Source: Stachybotrys elegans (lineage: Eukaryota > Ascomycota > Sordariomycetes > Hypocreales > Stachybotryaceae). From it: DNA of 64,000 bases. The translations under genes and the position numbers were made by a program. The notes under the pieces were generated by a model. The model saw only the letters and a list, made by a program, of their open reading frames with translations. It ran no database searches and was not told the origin of the DNA. This document shows positions 10,132 through 21,572 of this stretch, piece by piece. The stretch covers positions 496,001-560,000 of the forward strand of contig JAGPNK010000002.1 in the NCBI GenBank assembly GCA_020746835.1. Reading direction: 5' to 3'. Position 1 is the stretch's first letter, and each line of letters begins with the position of its first letter.

Positions 10132-13100
10132 CTAGCAAACCTCCTTCTGCTCCTCCGTGGGAGCAACGACAAAATCCTCCACGGAGATTCCCTCGACCGG
10201 CGGATGCCCGCCCATCGTGTCCACCAGATCCCACTGCATAACGGACAAGGAGATGGCAAACCAGGGCATCACATACAGGTGCCATTCGTTCCTCTGAGGT
10301 GCCGACCATGCCATGCGAGAGCTTGAATCTTGACGGGAGCGCCGGCTTCCCGAGCCTCCCGACCGTGCTGGACGGCGTTTCCCATAGACGAAGGATGTGC
10401 TGATAGCCCATGGCGTCTGACTCGTCACCCAGCACCTCCTGGGTAAACCACCTTCATCCTACCTGTTCAGATGCGTGAGCCTCTTTTCCTTGGGAACCAT
10501 CATCGGATGGTGCCAACTGTATCGCAAGCCAGTCCCAGGGCTGATAGCCGTGATCAAGGCACGTGTGGAATAAAGCCAAGTCTAAATATAACCACAACTG
10601 TTTGGCCACGAAAGGTTCCCGGGCTTCACGAAAGTCGGCACAAGGCTCCAGTTTGAGCTCGTCCTCAAAATGGTGTTGAATGACGGTTGTGAAATCCATA
10701 TCCTCATACCCTTGCTGTCTTAATATTCGAGCTCGAATTTCGGCGAACCTATGTTGCAGGCAGAACTGTGCGGGTTCGTCCTCCAGCGTCATATCAATCG
10801 GGAGGATTTTGATAGCTTTGGACCACCATTTTGTCCAATGCCATTGCAGATGATCAGCCATGTAGAAATACTGAGGCCAAGTTCTTTCCTCTTCAAGGCA
10901 GTCGCATGCTGAAGTCGGCGCTATCGGTGGGTTATCAGGGTAATGGGATGAAGAGGAATCCCGCGATTTGACATATGCACTCATGATAATGTCAAGTTGC
11001 ACCCTTTTCCCCTCTTCTTGTGTTCTGATTTGGACCCTTTCTTCCGACGTCATTGAACCGTTCCTTCGGCAACAGGTATGAGTCATTTCCAGGCGGTTGA
11101 AGACTTCAAGCCGCACCGCTTCCTCAAGACTGAGCTCGCGTTCAATATTAGACATATCGCAACTCCACATCCATATGCAGATGCGGAATCCTTGATGTTT
11201 ATGGCAGCGTCTTTTTAGTGCCCAGACGGGTCCTCGAAGTAGGTGATGTATCGGCAGACAGCCACTTGAAGAACAGAAGCATTCGCAATCATCCGTCTCT
11301 AGAGGAGAGAAAAGAGCCACAGCGTACTTGAGGAGGGCTGCTGTTGGCTTATCATCGTAGAGTTGAAGAAACTCTGCTTCTTCGTACTGTGCGATGGCCC
11401 CGGCAATACCAAAGAGGATGTTCTTTATCTTGCAAGTATGTGCAAAACTCGCCGATGCACCCATTCTCAGGAACCAAGCGCAGATCGGTGCCCACATCGC
11501 ATCTCGAATCCGTAACCCACTGATGATGCGTTCTAACGGAGTACATGCAGACCCGTTTTGGTCGTCATTCTGCCGATCGTCGATATCACAAAATCCCCCA
11601 TCGTAAAAGCTCACTAGAGCCAGCAGAGAGTTCCAGCTAGGAATGCCAATATGGTGGCCCAAGAAGACATCGACTGCAAAGCTGTAGACCGAAGCCGGAG
11701 GTCCTGGGTTGAGATGGTCAGGTACATCGAAGCCTCGGTCCTTCAGTAGCTGAAAAACGGCGTACGCCTGCGCATCCAGAGACCTTCGATCATCAGTAAG
11801 GTTAAATCGTATGAGATCCACCATAGGTAAATGTCGCTTCGCAAATTCAGCCAATAAATAGCGTCTCCACAACAACGCATCAAGTAAGATAGTGCCGTTC
11901 CTAAACAAAGGCGTCATGTATTCGATCATTTCCGCAGAGTCCTTGAATAGAGGAACTTGGAAGTCACATAATACTCTCAATGAGTCGTATTCCTGAGCAG
12001 TAGCCATCAAATTTGCCGTCCTGGCGATGCCATCTTTCCACACTGTCGAGAGCAGCCGTAACCCTTCAGGCCAGCCGCATGCTAGATCAAGAGCATTCAA
12101 AGGTAAGAGGCCCAGGTTTCTCGAATCTAAGTTCAATTTTGGAAGCAGGCTTTCGAGCTTGTGAATGTTGCGTCCCGAAAGAAGCAACGGGAGCTCATCA
12201 TCGTAGAAATCTGAACAAAGGAGAGGATCAGTACGATACAAGACGGATTCAAGGGATCAAAGCTCTCACATTCTGTAAGCCAAGGCTCCTGCGTCAAACA
12301 CTTTATTAGGCTCACTCGGAGATTTGATGGCAAAAGTCCTTCGTTTGGAGCCTTACAACTGCTGAGGTATTGCTCCCCAGGAGTTTTGTCAAATTCTTCG
12401 AAATCAAGGTGGCAAAACCTAGAAAGTCGGCCTAGAAATGAGAAGTCCTGGAACTGATGATGAAACATCTTTGTGATTTTTCGAGAAGCTATGCTGACGG
12501 TCCAAGTGCTAACACCAGCGAGTCAGAATTGCTGTATACGTTATGACCTCGGGGTCAAAGACTTCTCACCCAAACGATTGCAACTCATAAACTTGCACAA
12601 GCTCAAATGGTATGAGCTTTCTTTGGCTCTCTGTGCTTTGTGCAATTGCCTCGACGTCTACACCAGCTCTCTCTGCAATCAAAAGCAGTGAATCGATGTC
12701 GGATACAAGTGCAGCATACACTGGAGCCAAGAGTCCAATGAGGATAATCATTTCCTAGTTTGTGAGAGTTTTGTTAGATTAATGTTTTCATGACAGCCGC
12801 GTTAAAACTTACATGTAGAAACGTGTGGCCGTATTCATCTCTATCTCTTAAAGAACCCGAGCCTTGTCTTTCCATTTCTAGGAGGGACCGGTAAAGTTGT
12901 TGCAGTTGAAATCTTGCCCGTCCAACATCCCACTCGTAACAATCGAAGGTTGTACCTTCAGTTCTCCACATGCTATCTGCTTGCGGCGAGCCTTTCATCA
13001 CTGCATTGCATGCTTCGGGAAAGCTGTCGAAAAGTTGAAACATGTAGGACTGGGACCTCTGCACTGTCCCGAACAGGCGCAAAGGCGTCTCAACGTGAAA

Positions 13101-14343
13101 CCCACCTCCAAAGAAGGTGGCTCCAAAGGTTAGTTCGACTGTCTTGTTCAGAAATGGAAGCAGCTGGAGAGCCAGACGAAACTTTTGTGAAGTAGAGCGC
13201 ATATGGGTCTCCTGGCAAGTGGCGCTGTGGGAGTTGCGAGTCTCATAGTAGAAGGAGAGGAAGCCAAAAGCCATAGATCTAGTATTTCGATGGCTGCGAC
13301 AGAAACATGGCGCTGCTATGTCCCATGGGACAGAACTTGATTCCAGTTGAGAGACCTGCGTATCGCACGCCCTGCGCATTGTGCTTGGATGTGTGATGAG
13401 TTCTTTGCGAAGCTCCGCAAGAAGATCTCTCTTGTGTTGCTCCGCCAGTTTCAGGGTCTCGTCTTTGCTCATCAATTCGGTCAGGCTAGCCTGCTGCCCA
13501 ATGAGCAGTGCTAGAATTTCATCTCGCAACTTCATGATTTGTTGCTGCGCGGAGCTGGAATCATTCTTTATTTGCTTCACGGTGTCCTTCTGCTGAGACA
13601 TGACCATGTCACGCAGTGATTGCACCTCCGCACTGGTACGTTGTGTGGTAGTCCCGATAGTTTCTGCCTCTGAGAGTAAGCGTTGGATTTCTTGCGCTGT
13701 AACGGCGGTCTTTCGTGTTTCTTCCTCGAAATTCATCTCCAACGCTTGTAATTTCGAAAGCGCGACTTGCTCATCTGCCATTGTCTTTTCAACCGCCGCC
13801 AGTGTTCGGTCTAAGGTATCCCTGTATCTCGTCAGATGATGGAGTTTAAGCCAAAGCCGAGTCTCCTTACGCTATTTGCAGGTGAATGTCTAGTCCACTA
13901 CGCTGCAGTTCATTCATGATCAAGTCATTGTGTCGTTGGATTTTTGTCAGATGCTCTTCGATTTCCGATTCCAATGTCTTCGAGATGACCATCTTCCACA
14001 TCAACTTTCGCTTAGAATGCGCCTTCTGCTCCTTGAAGACAGGACTCAACAGTGACGTCAGACTTCCCGCTGCCTTCAGCCCATCGTCAATGCTGGTATC
14101 AAGAGCAATGACTTGATCGGGCGTAAGGCGTTGAGGAAGCTTTGAGTTACCATCCTTTAACGAAGCCTGTAGGCTTACCATCCGTGACACCGACTTCTCT
14201 ATGTCGCCCAACAACTCTCCTACGCGGTGCGGTTGGCTTTCGAGGTCTTTGAGAAATTTGATTGTTGTGAAAATGACTTTTAGGGAGAATTCCGTGAGTT
14301 GAATGGTCGCGGCAACTGCGCCAAGCGCCGTTACTGGGTCCAT
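10132..14343 (-). CDS. HeLo-like N-terminal, coiled-coil, ankyrin-type protein, about 1307 aa
   Basis: Six exons on the minus strand: 14343-13871, 13821-12813, 12754-12570, 12493-12270, 12210-10463 and 10416-10132. All joins keep frame, with introns of 46-76 bp. The first about 150 residues (MDPVTALGAVAATIQLTEF...) match the helical HeLo-like N-terminal domain of fungal STAND/NLR-type proteins. A coiled coil follows (about 160-290). Then comes a globular part with DEYGHTFLH and ALDLACGWPEGL, which look like degenerate ankyrin units, and a Cys cluster CECFCSSSGCLP shared with other large fungal ankyrin-type proteins. I see no NACHT or NB-ARC P-loop. The HeLo-like fold is linked to membrane-permeabilising cell death in other fungal proteins; that function here is inference. 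The last exon rests on a 46-bp intron and is the least sure; without it the frame stops at 10454. Confidence 0.75.
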
Positions 14344-15088
14344 GGCGATAGCTTTGTCTCAGAGTTCTCCCATTCTACTATGCACTGAAGCCGAAGCGAG
14401 TCTGCTACGCAGGTGAGCGGGAGCCCCTTTTTGTACATGCTTTCAGCTTTCAGCCTAAGCGCTGTGGCTGTCTTGGCTGTCTTGGCTTGCCTCAGGGCTA
14501 GAGGCACTGCCCAACCAGAAGCTGCTATTGGATGGATGCCTGTACGGCTGATGTTGCAACGCATAGCCACCCCCGTATCTCCGCGCAACTTTCGCGGCCC
14601 GCGTCAGATACTGCCCAAACAACACGGATCCCGTCCTCGCGTACCCGCCCGGCTGAATTCCGTACGGGCTCATCATTGTGCGAGACCGTTCATCCAGCTT
14701 GGAATCTATTGTTTGGAGATTTGATGTAGTAGGTGCGTCCAGTGTGGAAAAAAAGAACAGTAGTATATGCGAACAATAGTGGCCTTGCTACCCGCAGGAC
14801 CAAAGAACAGTGTCAAACAATGAAGGGATCATCAGATGGCATCTCCCGTTGGCCGGAGCCAGAGAACAATGAGGGGGCTGCAGCAGCGGCATCGTTTGGA
14901 GATTTATGAAAGAAAATCATGGATACAGTAAGAGTTCTGCCGCGGTTGGGCGGCTCGCTGACCCATACTGCAGAATCCTCCTAGAAGACCTTTAACCACG
15001 CTGACTTCCTCTGTTTCTAACTCTGGGCTTGTTTAATCAAACAATTCTTCTAGAGGTGGTTCATTTACTATAAGAGCCTCCTCAGCAT
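14344..15088. other. Upstream region of the HeLo-like gene, no gene
   Basis: Small frames on both strands have no recognisable content. It probably holds the promoter of the minus-strand HeLo-like gene. Confidence 0.45.
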
Positions 15089-15292
15089 CTACCATCCCAC
15101 CAAGCTCATAGTTAAAGAGCTTCCCTTTAGGTGTATAATATCACTTTGCCAAGTGTCATCTATTGATTTGATGCCGTCTTTATCGTCAGAGGGGGCCTCC
15201 TCGAAGTCACTGGTCTGTATCCCATTGGGGCACACGAACGGGAAATCCCACATTCGTCCACAGTAGCCTGTCGAACTGGCACAGTCCAGCAT
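15089..15292 (-). pseudogene. Relic copy B of an unidentified dispersed sequence
   Basis: The minus-strand frame reads SSTGYCGRMWDFPFVCPNGI and then SDFEEAPSDDKD. It pairs with copy A at 3175-3390 in opposite orientation. The best matching block is about 15160-15257. No flanking terminal repeats or complete gene are visible, and differences between the copies are not only C-to-T changes, so simple RIP is not the sole cause. Function unknown. Confidence 0.45.
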
Positions 15293-15886
15293 GTATGCGA
15301 CTTTCCTTTGGAGAACTGATCAATTCCTCGCAGCACAATAAGGGAATTCAAGGGAACAAATCATGTAGGCATGACTGCGTGGGAGTGCCATTATCCTGGA
15401 AGCCATCATAATTATCTGGTTCTGGGAAATGGTGAAAGAGTCCGGCTCTTGAAGAAAGCTTCCTGCTCACGCGAGTTGGACGATGTGATCCCTGAAGCAG
15501 GTTCATAATGCAAGTACAGGGAGGACGAAAGCAAGAGAGGGCATGTCCCTAACCACAGGCCCTCGAATATGGATGCGGCAGCCCGCTCTTACAACATAGC
15601 GGCTGGATGGCAGGGGATTTGATCGTTTCCTCTATGAGGGCTTCTCAGGCTTGAACGATAGCATCAGTGGGTGTAATAAGAAACGATATCTTGGCTTGGC
15701 CCCTTCTTAGTCAGACGGTTGAAGACGAAGAACCAGCATGATGAGGGGAGAAACCAGCTGACAACTTCCCCCACCAACACATCTTCTTCCACAACTCTCC
15801 TCCCCGCACCATCCGATAACAGTCACACGCAGTTTCTCGCCTACTTGCATCGAGTCAATGCACACGTACGAATAGAGCCACCAGTC
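15293..15886. other. Upstream region of TDP2-like gene
   Basis: No gene is recognised. The frame of the following gene is open from 15719 but has no ATG until 15887, so this segment is treated as 5' leader and promoter. Confidence 0.5.
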
Positions 15887-16927
15887 ATGGAAGAGCTCGT
15901 CAATAAATTCATCCAAGAGGCCATGGCCCTCAAGAAGTCACCAGACTCGGTCCCTTGGAAAGAAGATGAGCCCTGGACCCAACCCTTCTACTCTTGGAAC
16001 GCCCAAACGGCTTCGTGGGACACCGTTCACTCGTCTCCGACTTCTTCCAGCAGTTCCGCCGAGACGGCTGACATTCATGCCCTGGCCGTCTATAGCTGGA
16101 ACATTGATGCCATTCTGCCATTCGCCGAGGAGCGCATGGAAGCCGCCTTTGCCTACCTCCAGGAACTCACCAAGCGACATGTTGCCGCTACGTCCACGAC
16201 GGCCGTGGTTATCAAGCTGCAGGAATGTGTCCTCAGTGACTTGGCCACTATAACCGAGAAGCAGTGGATTCGTGACAGCTTCTACATCACCGACCTTGAT
16301 GACACGAACTGGTCGTCGGGCGCATACGGCACCACAATGCTGGTAGACCGTCGCCTGGCCATCTCATCTTGTTTCCGGCTTCACTATTCCAAGACGCGCA
16401 TGGAGCGAGACGCACTCTTCGTCGACGCCATCGCTCCGTCCAAGCCCGACAAGGTCATCCGTATATGCAACACGCATCTGGAGTCCCTAGCTCTTGAGCC
16501 ACCGTACCGACCCGCGCAGATGCAACTCGTCGCCAGGTACATGCACGCCGAGAAGGTCCACGGCGGGGTCGTCTCGGGCGACTTCAATGCCGTCCAGGCG
16601 GAGGATGATACTCTGCACAGCGTGAATGGTCTCAAGGACGCCTATCTCGAACTCGGCGGCGCGCAGGGCGATCAGGCTGGTTGTACGTGGGGGCAGCAGG
16701 CTCTGCCGGCGTATCGGGAGCGTTTTGGGCTCTCGCGAATGGACAAGGTCTTCTTCCGCGGCGAGGGACTCAAGCTGCAGAGTCTTGAGAGGTTTGGCGC
16801 TGATGTGGTAGTCAACACCAGGGAGGCAAGGGATCGGCTTCTGAATCTCGGGTTTGAGAAGGCTTGGGTTACGGACCACCTTGGGGTTTATGCTCTCTTC
16901 AAGTTGGCAAGCGGACTCCATCTATGA
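15887..16927 (+). CDS. TDP2-like endonuclease/exonuclease/phosphatase-family protein, 346 aa
   Basis: Single exon. I start at the first in-frame ATG (15887, with G at -3 and +4). The four hallmark motifs of the Mg-dependent EEP fold are present in order: YSWNID, KLQEC, GDFNAV and VTDHLGVYA, with RICNTHLES and SRMDKVFF between them. YSWNIDAILPFAEERMEAAF closely resembles the TWNID segment of tyrosyl-DNA phosphodiesterase 2, which removes topoisomerase II adducts from 5' DNA ends. A role in DNA repair is likely but other EEP substrates are possible. The N-terminal 70 residues carry VPWKEDEPWTQPFYSW and then a Ser-rich linker. The tRNA-Ser gene lies 242 bp downstream on the other strand. Confidence 0.85.
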   Translation: MEELVNKFIQEAMALKKSPDSVPWKEDEPWTQPFYSWNAQTASWDTVHSSPTSSSSSAETADIHALAVYSWNIDAILPFAEERMEAAFAYLQELTKRHVAATSTTAVVIKLQECVLSDLATITEKQWIRDSFYITDLDDTNWSSGAYGTTMLVDRRLAISSCFRLHYSKTRMERDALFVDAIAPSKPDKVIRICNTHLESLALEPPYRPAQMQLVARYMHAEKVHGGVVSGDFNAVQAEDDTLHSVNGLKDAYLELGGAQGDQAGCTWGQQALPAYRERFGLSRMDKVFFRGEGLKLQSLERFGADVVVNTREARDRLLNLGFEKAWVTDHLGVYALFKLASGLHL

Positions 16928-17169
16928 GACGGCGTCTCCTTGTTTGATAAGGATACCATCAGGTATGCTAGCGGCTATGTTGAAACCTAGCCGAATCATC
17001 TCGGACAAAAGAGACGTTGAAAGTGAAGTAGACTTTGCATGCCAAATATGCCGCCATCCACAACTACCTGTGCAGTCCAGCAAGCCTTCGATATATATAT
17101 ACTAAGAGCAACAAAAAGCTTCCTGTGCAAAAAGGAAACCCAACTGAGTTGGGCGCGTCTTGATGTACG

Positions 17170-17261
17170 CGACGAGAGCAGGATTTGAACCTACGCGGGC
17201 GAACCCAACAGATGTCTCGAGAAGTTCTAGTCTGTCGCCTTAACCACTCGGCCATCTCGCC
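17170..17261 (-). tRNA. tRNA-Ser(AGA) with 11-nt intron
   Basis: A class II tRNA on the minus strand. The acceptor stem GGCGAGA pairs with TCTCGTC, and the discriminator is G as in serine tRNAs. The D arm is GCCGAGTGGTTAAGGC. The anticodon stem ACAGA/TCTGT holds CTAGAA with anticodon AGA. An 11-nt intron (CTTCTCGAGAC) sits after position 37, the canonical place. The long variable arm is GGGTTCGCCC and the T arm is GTAGG TTCAAAT CCTGC. The internal B box GGTTCAAATCC is intact. It decodes TCT and, by wobble after A34 modification, TCC and TCA. Confidence 0.93.
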
Positions 17262-20200
17262 TGTGCTTGGAGGCAGTATTATTGAGCTTCATCGAGCAAG
17301 TCGAACAGCAGCACGACGATTAATACTGGTAAGCCACCATTGATACTAAGAAACAGATTCAGATCTCGATTTGTGTTTTCTGAACCATCTGTCTGTCTTA
17401 TCGAATTTTTGATAGACTCCACATTGGTTGAAGCCTTATCGAGTATCATGGCCTACCAATATCCATGAAACAACAGAGAGCAGGTTAAAATGGCTCTGCA
17501 AACCTCAGACTTTATGCGCTTCTTTTTGGCATCTAATAGCATGGATATAGCATGATTTCTGAGCGTGATATGTTGGAGTTCTGCTGTCAAGGTTGGATAC
17601 GGGCGTCCAGCCATGTATGTTCTCTACCAGACTTCAATCAGGCTCGTCAATCAACGTGATAAGGGCTGTACAGGGCCTTGAAAACTAATCCGAGTGGCTG
17701 AGAGCATGGACCATGGCCAACCATATTATTAGCCCGAGCTGGGTGTACGTAGGTCGGCCGTAGGACTCATATCGCGCTTACTTGCTCCTGTTAGTATTGC
17801 CGACTAGGCTGGATATGTGGTGCCATTTCAATCCTCGCGTTGCACAGCAGACCGCAGATGTTGTAAGCTAGAGGGTGTAGATACAATGGATGTTTCCTTG
17901 GCCTATTTTTAACATCAACACTGGTCACGCCGCCTTAACAATCATGATTCGTATATTAGTACACATGATAGAACTGCTGCCAAAAGGTGGCAAGGTTCTG
18001 GCTGGTGGGATGAGGTGATATCAAGGTTTCAATGCAAAGTGGCCCAAGGTTGCCGCTGGTTGGCTTGCTTATCAAAGTTCTCGATTGTTCGATATGATAT
18101 TCTCACTGAATGAGTTAGTGTTGGTGTTGTTGCAGTTGAAGAGAGATGCCACCAACGGGTGCGATACAGTGGCTAATCAGCAATAGGCGGGTTTGTATTC
18201 ATGTAGAGATAGGCTGGGGGCTATGGCGTTAGGCTCAGCACGGGTAAGAGTTCCTGGCTGAGTGGCCCGACCGGTGCTATTCACCTCAAGAATAGGGGCC
18301 ACTAGGATGGTGTCGCGGGAAAGCCAGACGCCATAGCCGAGATACAATAAGGTCGGGAGGACATTGTGCTAGGGACGCGCAAGCTTGTGGTCTGTAGTGG
18401 ACCAATACTGCCTGCGCAGTGACGTGTCTTGCGAGTCATCGTTGTTTGCAGATGAGCGCTTCGCAGTTGCCGGCGGAAAAATCCGTCACTAGAATGTTAG
18501 GAGGTTCGAGGTCGTTGCACATGCCACGCTACAGTGCCTGAACAGGTAGTGTGTTAGGTTGTGTGCTGACGGGTTATTATTAGCAGTCGAGCGTTTGTGA
18601 GAAAATTAGAGTTGGGCAATGCCATTTTCCAGCATCATGGCTGACGCTTACCCTATGGTGTAGCTGTGTGCTGCCAGCACAGATAAATGCCATTTGTTCT
18701 GTGTATTGTAGCATAGTGGTGTGGAATGACATCACCCGCGCCCAGGACCTGGTTTCAGTCGTGTCGCGTGCAATCGTGCATAAAGTGCTCTGTCCCCTGA
18801 GATGGAGTGGGGAATGCAGATTCTGTACACATGTACATGGCGGTACCTCGAGCACGAGGGCCGGGCGGAGGATATGCCCGAGCTGGCAGCCGCTGATTCG
18901 CTGACCCCGGGCTGTATAATTTCACTGCCCCCGATGTGCATGCACGTGCACAACGCGCCACCTTCAGCCCCTGGCAGGGAGGCGAGGAGTTTATAGTTGG
19001 TCCCAATACCAACTCATTATTATTGGGATATTGGATATTGTCTTGGGGTGGAATGCCGGTCCAAGAATCGCGAGGCAGGCGAAACAGCTTTGTCGCTTTC
19101 TGCGATAGGGTCAAGCGGCGGAGGTAGAGATTGGAGAATGGCGGCATTTGCTGAGCCATGCCCCAACACACTAGTCTTTTAATGCGCCCATCTATACGGA
19201 GTACTCCATACTCCGTATCGTAGATGGGGTGGCACCCCCGTCCACCGGCTTTGAGCGACGTGTACCTTGCAGCTGGCTGGTTCTGACTCGGTCTGGAACC
19301 GGCCCTACTGACAACAAGCATGCATGTCTTAGCACAGGTACCTGCAAAGCTCAGTAATCACGAGCCAAGCCAGCTGTTCGCACTAGGTTGCTTCGTGCTA
19401 CCGAGCCCTGCGTTCTTTTCTTCTGCCACAATGCAATGACAAACTCCTTGCTCGTCGATGTCCCTTTGCCCCTTTGCCCCTCTACCCCAGCTGCTAGCAA
19501 TCGCACATAGATGCCGATCTTGGTGGATGTCCTTCATTTCATGGCCGCGAGATGGATACTGCCTACAGGTAGTAGCCCATTAGTGCCTGAGGAGGTACCT
19601 GGCTGACCATCTTAGCCACACGCAAAGCCCCTTGCCGGATCCAGTGCCTGCGCTAGGAGGCGCTTGTATCTCCGGGTACCTCTACTTTTTCCATACTAGC
19701 AACCTGGCTATTCTCATCCTGCTCCACGCTTTTCATTTCCTGACGCATCTGCCTTCCTTTGTTTGCATTCGCATTGGCATTAACATTGCGACTCCTTCTC
19801 TTTGTCCAAACATACTACATATGTACTATCTCTGCATTACCCTCTTTTCCTTGCAGGATTCCTTTCCTTGTTTCCATTTCTCTTCTTCCTCTTCTTCTTC
19901 TCCATACCTAATCATCGGCATTTGCATCCCTCATCCCTAGTCAGCTGGCCCTGCATCCATCCATCCCATTGCCTCCTGTCGCGACGCAACCCTCTTCCAC
20001 GCCATTGAGCTCTGAGCCTTGGACCGCCTCTCCCACGACTAGGCACGTTACGTCTTCCCGCGCCCAACACAAGAGACTCGGATGCTGCCGCCTAGAATCG
20101 ACTCCTAGCAGCGGCAGGATAAGGAGGGGCATGACGAACCAACCGAGCAAGACCTCCCCGTCCTCGAACGCACAAGCGACCTCGGACCTATAAACCTTCT

Positions 20201-20285
20201 ACGACGGGACATAGAGCATTGCCTCCTGCAGGCTCCTTCTCTCTACCAAAACCCCCCGGTTCTCAATCTCCAGCCACGAGCCCCG
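17262..20285. other. 3.0-kb gene-free region
   Basis: No coding frame is convincing on either strand. The left half is near-random intergenic sequence. At 19189-19226 there is an imperfect palindrome. From about 19820 to 19920 there is a pyrimidine-rich tract (TTCCTCTTCTTCTTCTCC type) that probably belongs to the promoter or 5' leader of the downstream glycosyltransferase. Confidence 0.5.
19189..19226. repeat. Imperfect inverted repeat (hairpin)
   Basis: The left arm CATCTATACGGAGTA (19189-19203) faces the right arm TACTCCGTATCGTAGATG (19209-19226) across a 5-nt loop. The arms match except for an insertion of a few bases in the right arm. The core TACGGAGTA/TACTCCGTA is a perfect 9-bp match. 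No gene overlaps it. Confidence 0.6.
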
Positions 20286-21572
20286 ATGGAGTCCAAAGGG
20301 TCGTCGCAGTACCTGCCGTCCGTGGTAATACGATGCATACCGAAGCGCTTCCTCCGCCTCTTCATTGGAGCCCTCATCCTCACCTGCGTCCTTGTCGGAC
20401 ACCTCCTCTACCGCCTGACGGTGCCAACGTACCACCTCCCCTTTCAGCCTCCTGTCTTGGACTATACGGTCCACGATGTGCCCGTCTCCCAGTACCGCGA
20501 GCCCGCGCCCGGCGAGCTTCAGCCCTTCCCACCGACCCCCCAGCTCGCCTCGTTGGCAGACAGCGAACCCCGCGGACGAGCCCCTTGGCTGGCTGCCGTC
20601 ATCTGCCCTGCCGACGATGCTGAGCGCCGCATGATGATCCGCACCACCTGGATGCGACTCTACCGAGATTTGCCCATGGACACCCGCTTCGTCGTGTCCA
20701 ACCCCGGCCCCGAATGGACCGAAGTCATCAGGACCGAGAACCGCACCTTTGGTGACATGATTGTCCTGGACCACCTGCCTGAGAATGACATCACAGCCAA
20801 CACTGTCAAGACGCTCGAGTTCTACAAGTGGTTAATTACGCACAACGAGAAGTACGAGTTCGTCACCAAAATGGACACGGACCTGTTCCTCAATGCCCGA
20901 GCCTTCTGGTCCCAGTACCTCGAGCCGCGCCTCTCTAATGACACGGGAAGTCTCAAGGCTACAGTGGACATGACCATGGTCGGCCAGCTCTACTACTCGC
21001 GACCCCACGACCTCGTTTTCCCCCATGGCTCCATGTACACGGCCACGTGGGACGTCTTGGAGACCTTGGTGACGCTGCAACAAGCCCACAAGGTCATTGC
21101 CGGCGAGGACATGGCCAACGCACTACTCCTCATGAAGGGCCACCAGGAGATCAATGTCGTCAACATGCTCGGCACCGAGAAATTCGACTTTGAAGCGGCT
21201 GACACGCGAGGCGACGGCAGCCCGTGGGCCCGCGACCACACCCACCCCAACGCTGCCCAGCACGCCCTCGTCGGAGGGGGCGCCATTGCCATACACCAGC
21301 TCAAGGACCGGAAGATGTATCTCAAGGTGGCCGACTGCTTCGACGAGGACGGCATCAAGGAGATGCCCCCGCCCACCTCTCAGCGCTACCAGGGCTCCTC
21401 GCTGTCCCTGGGCTGGCACGACTTCTGGTACTTGTTCGGCATGACGGCGCACTACAACTCGCAGCTGCAAAACATACCCAGCGTGTACTGGACGAACCAC
21501 CACGGCGACTGGGTATGCGACGGTATCTGGAACCTGGGCAGGCAAGATCCTCGCCAGATGGGCCAACTATGA
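20286..21572 (+). CDS. GT31-family glycosyltransferase (Galactosyl_T), 428 aa
   Basis: Single exon. It is a type II membrane protein: a short cytoplasmic tail with basic residues, then one span at about 23-42 (LRLFIGALILTCVLVGHLLY) and a lumenal catalytic domain. Motifs of the beta-1,3-galactosyl/GlcNAc-transferase family GT31 are present: RRMMIRTTWMRLYRD, the DxD metal site in FVTKMDTDLFLN, and the GEDMANALL segment. The enzyme should act in the Golgi on glycoprotein or glycolipid acceptors; fungal members are largely uncharacterised and the sugar donor cannot be told from sequence alone. Length is normal. A long pyrimidine-rich leader precedes it. Confidence 0.88.
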   Translation: MESKGSSQYLPSVVIRCIPKRFLRLFIGALILTCVLVGHLLYRLTVPTYHLPFQPPVLDYTVHDVPVSQYREPAPGELQPFPPTPQLASLADSEPRGRAPWLAAVICPADDAERRMMIRTTWMRLYRDLPMDTRFVVSNPGPEWTEVIRTENRTFGDMIVLDHLPENDITANTVKTLEFYKWLITHNEKYEFVTKMDTDLFLNARAFWSQYLEPRLSNDTGSLKATVDMTMVGQLYYSRPHDLVFPHGSMYTATWDVLETLVTLQQAHKVIAGEDMANALLLMKGHQEINVVNMLGTEKFDFEAADTRGDGSPWARDHTHPNAAQHALVGGGAIAIHQLKDRKMYLKVADCFDEDGIKEMPPPTSQRYQGSSLSLGWHDFWYLFGMTAHYNSQLQNIPSVYWTNHHGDWVCDGIWNLGRQDPRQMGQL

